From NCBI GenBank assembly GCA_029339505.1, contig JAQISU010000118.1, positions 6,122,001 through 6,186,000 on the forward strand: a DNA stretch of 64,000 nucleotides, given 5' to 3'. The notes beneath the pieces were generated by a model, which was not told the DNA's origin, did not search any database, and saw nothing but the letters and a program-made list of their open reading frames with translations. A program made the translations under genes and the position numbers. The DNA is from Unio delphinus. Its lineage: Eukaryota > Mollusca > Bivalvia > Unionida > Unionidae. Of this stretch, positions 1-8,788 are shown piece after piece. Within the stretch, counting starts at the first letter, position 1; every line of letters starts with the position of its first letter.

Positions 1-1808
1 ATCAACGGCGACTCTAACCGCAGTGTCAGGAAATCTATTTATCATTGAAAATAAATTAATACAAGCATAACCCAGCATCGACGATCTCAAATGTGTATAC
101 GGGGATCTGTAACCGTCGCTGTAAGTAACGACTGTACCCAATTTTGTTCCATCGGACAAAAAAGCATCTTTACGATCCACATATATGTTTTTGGATACTG
201 CATCCAAGATTACGAAGTCGTATTCGGTGTTATCCATAATCAGCCGTGAACAATATCGTTTATAGTCGCATTTTTTTCCTCCCTAAATGAATTTTCCGAT
301 TATTCTTCTACCGAGATCTTTTGCTTCGATATTTCGTTGAATAAATACCCGTTTGGACCACTCAATGATATATTCTTCGTCGGCATCAATATGTTTTCTG
401 GATTCGTCAATTATACTATCAAGACGTTCCGGTGTTGGTAACCAAACATTGGTTTGTTTCCGATATGATATAATTGCTTCACTGACCGTCAGCAAAATTA
501 ACATTTTTGTATCAATCATGAATCGTAATAACGCTATTGGCAGCCACTTCTTTTCAGACATGTGTCTACCAATCCAAATATAGCAACAGCGATGAAGTCC
601 TGTTGCGAATTCAAATGATACTACACGAGTGAATCCAGTTAAATCAAAATCAGGCAGCGGCCCATTAATTGCAACACGAGTCATTTTATGTACGGGGTGT
701 CCAAATCGTTTAAATACTCAGTACACTCTCAATAAACAAGAAAACTCGCTGGATAACAAGCAACCATATCAACTGAAATGATATTATCACTGTCGTATTT
801 GTTATTCTATAAACCGCCATGATTAAATTCTAAACAACTAGCCTCAATGTCTGGCAAGAATTCTACGCGTGTTGGTTTCCATGCGTTTTCGATTCTTGCA
901 AAATGAGCTGCAACCGACGGGATTGTAAAACAGTTTGTCAATAATTGTTCATCATTATTTATGGCTTCGCCACACGCCGTTAAAAACCCACTAGCTGTTT
1001 TTTTCATTTTGTTGTGAAATGCTTCAGTGCGGTATAATTCACCGTTTGGTCTCACAAACTGGTCAAACGTATCCGTGTCGTTTTCAGTGCTGCGAAGTAA
1101 CCACACCGACACGGGCTCGTTTTTACTCAAATGCACAATAGCATCGAATAGTTTCTCTTCAGCGAGAAAACCATCCCTGGAGAAGAACTCGTCGGGTATA
1201 TACTTTATTGTTCTGTTTTGTGGAAATATTGTGACCGCGGGCGTCCACGCGTGTTCGTTATGATCAATAATTTTGATTGGGGCTCCATTTTTATTATATT
1301 TTGATTCGTATAAAACTTCTCCGGTTATCCTTGTAACGGTTATTGGAAATCTCAGCGACGTTTCTAATTTTGCTATATCGCTAATAGTCGCTCGGCGGTC
1401 TTTCACAGTTAACTGCCATTGAGCTATTTTGCTACGCCGTAGATCGGTAAGTTTGTTCCCTCGGGATGGATTTGCAAAATGTTCTGTTATTCGTGCTGCT
1501 ACACAATTCAGCGACAAAGTCGCCGGCGACGACTGTTTCATTGGTTTTAGTTTTCCTATATCGTGTTTTTCATTTAACGGATATATCCCATACACAATTG
1601 CTGTTTCATGATATGCTCGTTCATAGTATGGTTGGTCAATTCCAGTTAAGAGACCCGGCTTAGAATCACGGCTAACAACGACTGTTTTCTTGTTTTTGAG
1701 AATCGGCTCAAATTTGTCTCGTATAATCCAACCGCCTGATTCTATTGGCCTCCGATGTGGGGTGGGGGTAAGGGGAAAATCGCAGTTGTGTCTCAGTTGT
1801 GGCGGCAA
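1..1808 (-). pseudogene. Family B DNA polymerase of virus V1, broken and cut by the window edge
   Basis: Replicative polymerase of V1, read right to left. The open stretch 1808-807 carries the N-terminal and exonuclease-side region. After a stop at 807-809, palm motif A is visible as DMVACYPASF around 745-775, inside a frame with further stops. A second open stretch, 684-283, and a third running off position 1 follow. The last contains LRSSMLGYACINLF, which resembles the conserved stretch between motifs B and C. Motif C lies outside the window. At least three disruptions separate these blocks, so it is inactive. The first 20 or so codons from 1808 overlap an opposite-strand zinc-ribbon reading and are probably not real. 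Family B membership rests on motif A and its surroundings. Protein priming is inferred from the company it keeps. Confidence 0.7.
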
Positions 1809-1953
1809 ACGATACAGAGAACTAAAACGCTATTATGACAAACAAATAAAAAATACAGTCATTGATCCTACCGATGACTCCGTCAGCGACAAAATCATAA
1901 AAAACCCTCTAGATTATATCAAGAGGTTTATAATTAAAGCAGATATAAATTAG
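1738..1953 (+). pseudogene. Truncated zinc-ribbon protein of V1
   Basis: The reading RCGVGVRGKSQLCLSCGG, followed by a basic RYRELKRYY stretch, matches the C-terminal half of the zinc-ribbon protein at 45433-45756 in V2 (GKGVRGKYQICIACG). The upstream cysteines and start are missing: before about 1738 the same DNA reads as polymerase on the other strand. A paired-Cys metal site suggests nucleic-acid or protein binding. No function is known to me. It sits 21 bp before the HNH endonuclease on the same strand. Confidence 0.5.
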
Positions 1954-1974
1954 ACAAGTAGTATTATTATACAA

Positions 1975-2550
1975 ATGAGCCAAGATTTCAGACCTCACCC
2001 AGTGCTTGTTAATTATGAAGCATCCCGTGATGGTGTTGTTAGAAATTGCAGAATAAAGAGGCCGGTTGGACGGGTAAATAATATGGGATAATTGATGTTT
2101 GCAGCCGGGAAGAAGACATATCTTAATCACAGAATAATCTATGAAGCATTTTACGGATTAATCGAAGACGGATTTGTGATTGATCACGTTGATGAATTCC
2201 CTCAAAATAACAAATTGGATAACTTACGAGTTGTTACTCAGCGTCAGAATACAAAATTAGGTGGAACCGGCAAACAAGCAAAAAGGGCAAAACATGTTAA
2301 ATCATTTTATACAGAAACCAACGAGGAGAAAATATTTTAGTCAATAAATGAAGCCAGTAGATATTTCGATATTTGTAGGCCTTCAATACGATCTGTTGCA
2401 GAAAATATTACTAGATCTGCCGTCTCAAAGAAAAATAGCCATAAAATAGAATTGGTATACATCTCAAATGATTCTAGGGAGATAAATCCTCTATGGCTAA
2501 ATCAGCCACCACTCAGAACACTCTACTCACTAAGTTCCCTTGTATTATGA
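1975..2550 (+). pseudogene. HNH homing endonuclease (NUMOD4-HNH-NUMOD1 type) with two in-frame stops
   Basis: One reading frame runs from ATG 1975 to TGA 2550, broken by TAA at 2089-2091 and TAG at 2338-2340. The N-terminal section (FRPHPVLVNYEASRDGVVRN) looks like the NUMOD4 DNA-recognition motif. The centre (VIDHVDEFPQNNKLDNLRVV) is a clear HNH/His-Me finger with the DH pair and the N-x3-DNL element. The section after the second stop (SINEASRYFDICRPSIRSV) looks like a NUMOD1 helix-turn-helix. Such free-standing enzymes of phages and large DNA viruses cut intron-less alleles of conserved genes and spread by repair. Its position beside the polymerase fits that habit. It is dead in this copy. 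Confidence 0.75.
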
Positions 2551-3532
2551 CCGTCAAAGGTATTTGTGTCGTCTGCTATTTCTCACAGGTAGAGAGGTAT
2601 AATTGACATGGGCGCGCACACGTGACTGTAAGGGAGTATAATACATAAGTTTCGGTAGAGTTGATAAATACAACTTTTAACACTTTTAAAACTTTCTATT
2701 GTCGCTTGGCTAAAACTGTATTTTTTAAACAGTTGTATTTATTTTAACCCTTAGACCATCTACATACACTTTCAGTACAAACGTTCTTTATAATCCAGCG
2801 CGTTACCGATGTTCGCTCAGCCGGAACGAGCATGAAACACTAGTGTTTCCCATTCATTGAAGTAAGTGGGCGTGGTTAAAATCACTATGTGAGAGTTGTT
2901 AAAATTCCTCTGTATACAGCTCTTTGTGGCGTAATCGGTAACGCATTTGTCTAGAGAATTAGAACAGAGAAAATACACGCTGTTATCTAACAACTGTATT
3001 CTTTTGTTTAGTGTTTTTTTTAAATATTTTGTCTCATTTAAGTGTTGTGAAACAGCATTAATAAGTAATTCAAGGAAATAAAATAACACACCTTGTGGAT
3101 TGACGCTGCTGTATTAGTCACCTTATATACGTTATGACTCGTAATAAGCTTGGGGCTTTTGAAAGTCGATTCCGACCAATCAAAACTAACCCACGCCATT
3201 TAACTCGGGCGTGTCTTTTGTTCACAATCATGCAACCGGGTTAATTTAATTGGGTTGCTTTTGATTGGTTGGATTGGCCGTAAAATCTGCCCCGTCGTTT
3301 CATGTTTGTGCTGTCTTGTGTGCCGTCCCATCATCACATTATTGTTTCATCGAATACAATCCATCCTTAATTAAGTTAATTGAGTACATGTAGTGATGTC
3401 CCCCCAGGCATATCTTATGGGCGGTCTAAGATGACGTTTGTCACCTTAGGCCTCCCTTCCGGAGATGTATGCTTCGGGTCACCTTGGGCTTACATGGATG
3501 CGAAGGCACCCAAGGAGTTCCAAGATACGTGT
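2551..3532. other. Non-coding stretch of V1
   Basis: No convincing gene. The 90-codon minus-strand reading at 2817-3089 has no recognisable motif and looks random. The stretch 3305-3380 carries pieces of the downstream repeat unit (tgtgctgtc, ccttaattaagttaatt), so the repeat array may once have extended further left. Confidence 0.5.
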
Positions 3533-3808
3533 TGTGCTGTCCTTAATTAAGTTAATTAAGTTAATAAAGTAACCTCTGGGTCTCTCTGACGTCATAAAGC
3601 GCCAGCGGGATTCCCAAATGGGGTTTTCATGTATGTGCTGTCCTTAATTAAGTTAATAAAGTAACCTCTGGGTCTCTCTGACGTCATAGAGCGCCAGCGA
3701 GATTGCCAAATCGGGTTTTCATGTATGTGCTGTCCTTAATTAAATTAATAAAGTAACCTCTGGGTCTCTCTGACGTCATAGGGCGCCAGCGAGATTGCCA
3801 AATGGGTG
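3533..3808 (+). repeat. Three tandem 92-bp units, each with a TGACGTCA site
   Basis: Units start with tgtgctgtccttaattaa at 3533, 3634 and 3726. The first is about 101 bp because of an extra ttaattaag step; the second is 92 bp. Each contains ggtctctctgacgtcata, with the palindrome TGACGTCA, the classical CRE/ATF-binding sequence. The array sits just upstream of the plus-strand virion genes and next to the polymerase side of V1. It could be an enhancer or a replication-origin region. Function is inference; the repeats and palindromes are seen directly. Confidence 0.8.
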
Positions 3809-3842
3809 TTATTTTTTTTTAATAATTAGAGGTAAAATATAT

Positions 3843-3850
3843 TATATAAA
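3843..3850 (+). promoter_or_regulatory. TATA-like element before the first plus-strand gene
   Basis: TATATAAA lies only 3 bp before the ATG at 3853, within an AT-rich stretch after the 92-bp array. If used as a TATA box it would start transcription inside the gene, so it may only be an AT-rich leader. Confidence 0.25.
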
Positions 3851-3852
3851 TA

Positions 3853-4209
3853 ATGGATATCAAAGATGTAAATGCTATAATTGCTGAAATTTCAAATTTG
3901 AAGAATCGAGGGATAGTATTATCTAAAGATCTCGACTGCGACAGGATTACCTCGGAATATGAAGACATTGAGTATCAATCTAGTAAGGGTCGTTATGTTT
4001 CACCTAAGATGTACAGGCTCGTGAAAGGAATGCAAAAGTCCATCAATGCTTGTTTGTACGGTAACGACATTAATGTATTTATAACGCTAGTTAGCACCGT
4101 TGAAGCAATACGTCAAAAACTCAGCCAAGAGTATCAAAAACGAGCTGAAATTAGTTCTAAGGTTCGTGATCTCAGAAAAATGTTAAACGAGGAAAAACCC
4201 GCATCCTAA
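3853..4209 (+). CDS. Small helical protein of V1, function unknown
   Basis: Intact frame of 118 codons from ATG 3853. The product is charged and mostly helical by composition, with heptad-like stretches in both halves (for example LSQEYQKRAEISSKVRDLRK near the end), so a coiled coil is likely. No signal peptide, membrane segment or metal site. It lies after the CRE-repeat array and lacks the motif shared by the later virion genes, which suggests a different expression class. I do not recognise the family. It is one of the few unbroken frames in V1. Confidence 0.45.
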   Translation: MDIKDVNAIIAEISNLKNRGIVLSKDLDCDRITSEYEDIEYQSSKGRYVSPKMYRLVKGMQKSINACLYGNDINVFITLVSTVEAIRQKLSQEYQKRAEISSKVRDLRKMLNEEKPAS

Positions 4210-4298
4210 CCACGTGAGCGTTACTATAAAAAAAGGCTTAAGTAATTTTTTTAGCGTTTCTTGTAACACTCATATGGGATTTTCTCCTGAAAGAATAC

Positions 4299-4523
4299 TC
4301 AGCAGTTTGGCTTGCTCATGCAGTTATGTGCGTACTGGATGATCTGGTTGTGGTAGCAAGTAATCACCACGACGCCTCCATTTTCACGTAGTTGTTGTTG
4401 TTGCCGTGTCGATGACAAAAATCGTTCATCGCCGTTCTCAGATATTACAATTCTGAAACCCCCAGCGATGTTATTTCTGAAACATTCGCGGATAGCGTCG
4501 TACAGTTTAACCCTGTCGGAGAT
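4299..4523 (-). other. Possible minus-strand gene remnant
   Basis: A 74-codon open stretch without an ATG, ending at TGA 4299-4301. It reads protein-like (GGFRIVISENGDERF, GGVVVITCYHNQIIQY) with alternating hydrophobic strands. A short further stretch continues in frame after the stop. It fills the gap between two plus-strand genes. No family is recognised, and chance is not excluded. Confidence 0.25.
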
Positions 4524-4579
4524 TTATACGTTAGCTTGATAGTACATTATTTAATAACTCAGCTTTTAATTGTGATAGT

Positions 4580-4597
4580 TTCACATTTGAAAACTCA
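4580..4597 (+). promoter_or_regulatory. V1 upstream motif, copy 1
   Basis: ttcacatttgaaaactca lies 16 bp before ATG 4613. It is a degenerate member of the motif TCACAATTGAAAA-n-ACTAGT found ahead of five other V1 virion genes. Confidence 0.45.
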
Positions 4598-4612
4598 GTT
4601 CACAAACAATAT

Positions 4613-5659
4613 ATGGTAGGTGAATCGCTTACGACTAGATTAGCCCGAGAGCGGCTAGAAGCAATTAAAAAGTTTATACCGGTACGAGACAGACTTCGCG
4701 AAAAACTTCAGCAGCGACAGCAAATGCAAACTGACTTTTCTGTGTCAAGTGAACAACTGTTTACTCCGATAACAAGTGCGACCAAAGATGTGAAAAAGTT
4801 AACTGAAGCAGCGATATACGGAGCTATTCCTGAAAAAGAACGAGCAACGAAGGCGCCGCTGCTTGATACACTTGAAAAGATAGCAGCAGAGACCGAACAA
4901 ACGCGCGCAGGGATACAACAGCTATCCAGTGATATAAAAACTCAGCGCGAATATGAACGATTAGCTGATATTGATGATTCTGCACCAGCGCCCGATCCGG
5001 GCGAAATTGAAGAACGCGAAGAAGAACAACAAGATGCAGCTGCAGAAAAAGACTATTCACCTAGAAGTATATTTACAGTCGTAGCATTAAATATAATTGG
5101 AGAACTCGGTACTGATCCCGAATGAGCTGATTTTGCTAGAAAAAATTTTCCAAAGGGTAAAATAGAGAATTTATTAAAACACTGGTTTGAAAATTTTATA
5201 AAAACCAAAGATACTTGGGCATCAAAAATATATTTAGTGAAACACGGCGGGAATAGAATCTTATCGTCACAGCACCCTGGTTATAATAACTATCTAGCTG
5301 CGGTTAAAGGCAGTCCACACCCACCACCTTATACGGAGGATCCAATCCCGGAACAAATAGACATAAAAGCAGAAGCCGGTTCAAAGAAAACAAGCGGAAA
5401 AGGATATTCGATTGGAAATCCAAAGGATTTCAACGCAACCGTGACATGCCCTGGTAATATTCTCAGTGATATATCACGGTTAGAAGTACTTATCGGGGGA
5501 AAACGAGCCGGAAACAACTCCGTCGAGATAATTAATGAAGCAGCTGATATCTGTGGACGATTATTTGCCGGCGGTATCATGGGCATTGATGTATATAGAG
5601 AACTCATTGCTGAATTAGTTGAAAATCACAGAGGCGCCCATGGTTATTACAGCAATTGA
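4613..5659 (+). pseudogene. Virion/core protein candidate of V1 with one in-frame stop
   Basis: One frame of 348 codons from ATG 4613 to TGA 5659, interrupted only by TGA at 5123-5125. The N-terminal half is strongly charged and coiled-coil-like (ERLEAIKKFIPVRDRLREK, and an acidic EEREEEQQDAAAEKD stretch). The C-terminal half holds a compact section, TCPGNILSDISRLEVLIGG and GNNSVEIINEAADICGRLF. That section is repeated with clear similarity at 60870-61024, so it is a conserved gene of this virus family. A single stop in a long frame indicates fairly recent decay or an assembly error. Function unknown; a place in the virion is inferred from the gene block. Confidence 0.6.
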
Positions 5660-5736
5660 TCGAAAGCGATTACTCAAAGAGTTTCAATCGAAGGCGGCTA
5701 CGCAAATCACTATGCTAGCGTTTCAATGGAAACTGA

Positions 5737-5760
5737 TTTTCACAATTGAAAAACTACTAG
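5737..5760 (+). promoter_or_regulatory. V1 upstream motif, copy 2
   Basis: ttttcacaattgaaaaac followed by tactag, 12 bp before ATG 5773. Best match to the shared motif. Confidence 0.6.
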
Positions 5761-5772
5761 TTTTATAACAAG

Positions 5773-6266
5773 ATGATCATACACTACAACCATGATAAAC
5801 CCGTAAGCGTCCACGTGGTAAACTCACGATTGCCTGTTTTTAGAGCATATTACGGAGATGGTTTCGGCAATACCATTGCGGGGTTATTTACAAGAATGGC
5901 CCCTAAGGTGGCGCCGTTAGCTAAACAATTATCAATGAAAGCTATTGATGTTATTCGTGATAAGGGAATATCGCTATTGGACATCTTGCCAGAAAGGCAT
6001 TTTCTGCCGCGAAAGATAAAATAATATCATTGGTGCGAAAGAAACCAACAGCGACGAAGTCGGTGGTGAAACTAACAGTGCTGCCGTCTACGGCAGTGAT
6101 GCCTGTAAGTGTCAGCAAAGCAATAAATAGCGCAGTGGAACAAAAACTAGCGTCGTTAGCTGCTTCGGTGACTCCGTCGCCATTGACAGCTTTGCCGGTA
6201 ACAGATAGCGCTATCATGAACGCGATAGCAGGAAGTGGTTTGAAACGAAAACAAAAACGACGATGA
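5773..6266 (+). pseudogene. Minor capsid/core protein resembling adenovirus pVI/pX class, frameshifted
   Basis: Starts at ATG 5773 after upstream motif copy 2. The first part has a glycine-rich amphipathic segment (GDGFGNTIAGLFTRMAPKV) and a helix ending in DVIRDKG. Small gene products with GxGF...GLF...P are typical minor capsid proteins of adintoviruses and Polintons. The frame runs to 6024, but the continuation lies in another frame from about 5980 (ARKAFSAAKDKIISLVRKK). That points to one indel near 5962-5985, after which the product is basic and ends in KRKQKRR at 6266. It sits directly before the capsid gene. Assignment rests on composition, size and position. Confidence 0.5.
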
Positions 6267-6276
6267 TTACAAAGAG

Positions 6277-6298
6277 TTTCACAATTGGAAGCACTAGT
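6277..6298 (+). promoter_or_regulatory. V1 upstream motif, copy 3
   Basis: ttcacaattggaagcactag, 11 bp before ATG 6310 of the capsid gene. Confidence 0.6.
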
Positions 6299-6309
6299 AT
6301 GTTAATAAA

Positions 6310-7735
6310 ATGTTTAAACGACAAGCTGATCCGGCCTTCGATATAGAAGCCCCAGTACCCAAGGACGATTCAGTTCGGAATTATCAATATTATTCCTATC
6401 ATGCAATACAAGCCGACCTACGATCGCGAATTGAACTTCAAGTTCAAGATACCAGTAAATAATTTTTGCCATGCGAAGCATTTATTGAAATCGAGGGAAA
6501 ACTCGTAACAAATGTTGCAGCTGATACCCCATATGCAGATGATTCAAATATCCGAGTTGGTTTTGTTAATAATGGCATAATGGCGTTATTTGAAAGTGCA
6601 AGATATCTCATTGATGGAAAAGAAATTGAATCAATAGACCGTGAAGTTGATGTTGCAACAACAATAATCGGGCTAGCAAGATACTCCGATGATTATACAA
6701 GGTCGACTGGTCCGTCTATGATGTTTGCAAAGGATACCTCTAATCACCCCGATCACATTCAATATATTAAATTGTTAACACCGCAAGACACTTCAGTTGC
6801 TAATCAACAAGAAGCAGCTAATCCAGAACGTCGAGCCAGACCAGGCGCTGATTTTGACATTATAAAAGACGTCAATATTAATTACAATCTAGGGTTTGCA
6901 ACACGAAAAGGAGCATTGCACGGACAAAAACGATATTTTTCATGTCCGATTCCACTCCATCACATATTTGGATTCTGCAGAAATGTCAGAAAAGTCATCT
7001 ATGGAGCCAAACACACAATCCCGTTAGTGCGAAAAGGCAATGACAATAATGCAATTTGGCGTGCTAATGTCGATGATGGTAAAGTTGTTTTGAGTAAAAT
7101 AGTACTGTGGATGCCAGTAATGACCCCATCAATTATCATAGAGCAGCGGCTACTTTCATTTATGGACGCAGGTGGCAAATCATTGCTAAGTTGGCTAACA
7201 GTAACAACTGATACCAAAGATAACAATGTTAATGGTACATTTACACTTAGCAGCCAAACAAGGCGTTTCAGCTCCACGTCATATATTTGTAGCGCTGCAG
7301 AATAGGAATCGATTAGATTCCAAAGAACGCAGTCATATGATATTTGATCAATTAGGAGTAAATGAAGTTTCACTGAGAATAAACGGACAACAAGAACCAT
7401 CTGAGGATATACAACTTGATTACGACAACAACTACATAGCACGTGTGTATCATCGGATGCTGTCATATATGGGTCGTGATCAAAACGTTGATACTGGTTT
7501 ACAAATATCGCAAACTGATTTTAAGAACCTATATCCGATTTATTACTTTTCGCTGGAACATCTTGATTTAACAAGGCAATCCGTCGTTGACATACATTTT
7601 TGAGCTCGTGTACAACGTCCTGCTGGTATTGATAATTACAGAGCAGTTGCTGTCATTCTCAGTGATAAATCAATGTTATTAGAAGGTGTTGGTGGACGAA
7701 TGAGACTTATTGATGCACCAGTGGAAAATATGTAA
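6310..7735 (+). pseudogene. Major capsid protein (double jelly-roll type) of V1, broken
   Basis: About 475 codons, starting at ATG 6310 (11 bp after motif copy 3) and ending at TAA 7735. Breaks: TAA at 6460-6462 in frame, a frameshift between about 7226 and 7300, and TGA at 7601-7603. The product is strand-rich, with evenly spaced beta segments (FIEIEGKLVT, IRVGFVNNGI, VVLSKIVLWMPV) and the C-terminal SAPRHIFVALQNRNR then VSLRINGQQEPS pattern typical of double jelly-roll capsid proteins of Polinton-like viruses. Position between the pVI/pX-like gene and the protease supports this. It shows no obvious sequence match to the P1 capsid gene at 29049-30265, so it belongs to a different lineage. 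Confidence 0.65.
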
Positions 7736-7740
7736 ACGAT

Positions 7741-7772
7741 TTTCACAATTAGATCAATTGAAAGCATAAATA
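7741..7772 (+). promoter_or_regulatory. V1 upstream motif, copy 4
   Basis: tttcacaattagatcaattg then aaagcataaatag: the motif with its CAATTGAAA core duplicated by a short insertion, 13 bp before ATG 7786. Confidence 0.5.
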
Positions 7773-7785
7773 GTTTTACAATAAA

Positions 7786-8766
7786 ATGACATATAGTGTT
7801 GTTAGTGTCAAGCTGACTGATGGTCAGGTCAAGAAATTGCGATCAAAATCCGCTAAATAATGTGGAACAACAATAACGTTAAAACCAGCGCAGATGTCCG
7901 GCGGTACACATAAAATATCACTGACGGATCGTCAACTAAAACATTTCAATGATGCGCTAAAGAAACAGCGAGGGGGTCAAAATGTATTTTCGAAATTGCA
8001 GCCGCTGCAATCAATGCTGGTATTGCGGCTAACAATGGAAATATACCACCTGATTTTATCATGTTGGCGATTGCAGCAATCAGGTGGTATATTTCCATTG
8101 TTAGCCGCAATACCAGTATTGATTGCAGCGGCTGCCCCAGCGGTGGCGAAAGCGGCTGCGTTGGGAGCCGTTAGTACCGCGGCAGGGATGGCGTTAAAAA
8201 AGGCAACTGGGAAAGGATATAAAAAAGGGAAAGGGTCTAAGACTACCAGGAACCCCGTATTCATGGTACAGCGGAAAGGGTCTGAGAATACCAGGAACGG
8301 ATTTTTAGTTGAAAGCCCAATTCTTTCCATGTCCAATTTTGATTTAATTGATGCTGCTAAAAAACTAGCGATAAAAAAGTTCAGAGGGGTTTTTATGAAA
8401 GATCAGTTACCGAGAAAACCTAAACGCGTTGAAACCGGTATCATCAATCTTGATAACAGTACCGGATCGGGAACTTACTGGGTTGCATACGCGATTGATC
8501 CACGTAAGATTGTCTATTTCGATTCATATGGGTTGGCCCCACCGAGCGAGTTTATGTGGTATATAAATTATTCGATGAAACTCAAAGAGTTTCCGATTTT
8601 TTATTCCACGCTGCCAACACAACAATTAAATGATCCACCGATATGCGGCCGCGAAGTATTAAATGTCCTCGCGGCAATTTCATCGTCACAGAAACCACCT
8701 CATCTGGTTGTAAATGAATACACAACTGGGAAATTACAAGGTAATTTTAGAGAATCAATAAATTGA
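7786..8766 (+). pseudogene. Core-protein/adenain-like cysteine protease fusion of V1, inactive
   Basis: From ATG 7786 to TGA 8766, with TAA at 7858-7860 in frame. The N-terminal part has repeated LTDxQ-K modules (KLTDGQVKKL, SLTDRQLKHF). The middle is a hydrophobic alanine-rich helix, then a basic KGYKKGKGSK linker. The C-terminal domain has SNFDLIDAAKKLAIKKFRGV, a GTYWVAYA block, YFDSYGLAPP and DPPICGREVLNVL, in the order of adenovirus-type maturation proteases. The active-site His expected before Trp is Tyr (TAC 8476-8478); the Asp and Cys blocks remain. A 58-bp foldback (7998-8135) has been inserted within the middle. Such proteases process capsid and core precursors during virion maturation. 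Confidence 0.7.
7998..8135. repeat. 58-bp inverted duplication inside the fusion gene
   Basis: Arms 7998-8055 and 8078-8135 are reverse complements with one mismatch in 58, separated by 22 bp. The right arm encodes the alanine-rich hydrophobic segment. The left arm reads as its reverse complement and adds unrelated residues to the frame. A foldback copy made during replication or repair is the simplest explanation. Confidence 0.9.
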
Positions 8767-8775
8767 AAATACTAG
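8761..8775 (+). promoter_or_regulatory. V1 upstream motif, copy 5
   Basis: aattgaaaatactag, 13 bp before ATG 8789. It overlaps the end of the protease gene. Confidence 0.55.
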
Positions 8776-8788
8776 AGTCTTTACAATA

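Noticed and set aside
2817..3089. A 90-codon minus-strand gene in the V1 non-coding region
   Set aside because: No motif, no upstream signal, composition like random AT-rich sequence.
2089..7603. Alternative genetic code in V1, because genes are split by single stops
   Set aside because: TAA, TAG and TGA all occur inside frames, together with indels, so decay explains it.
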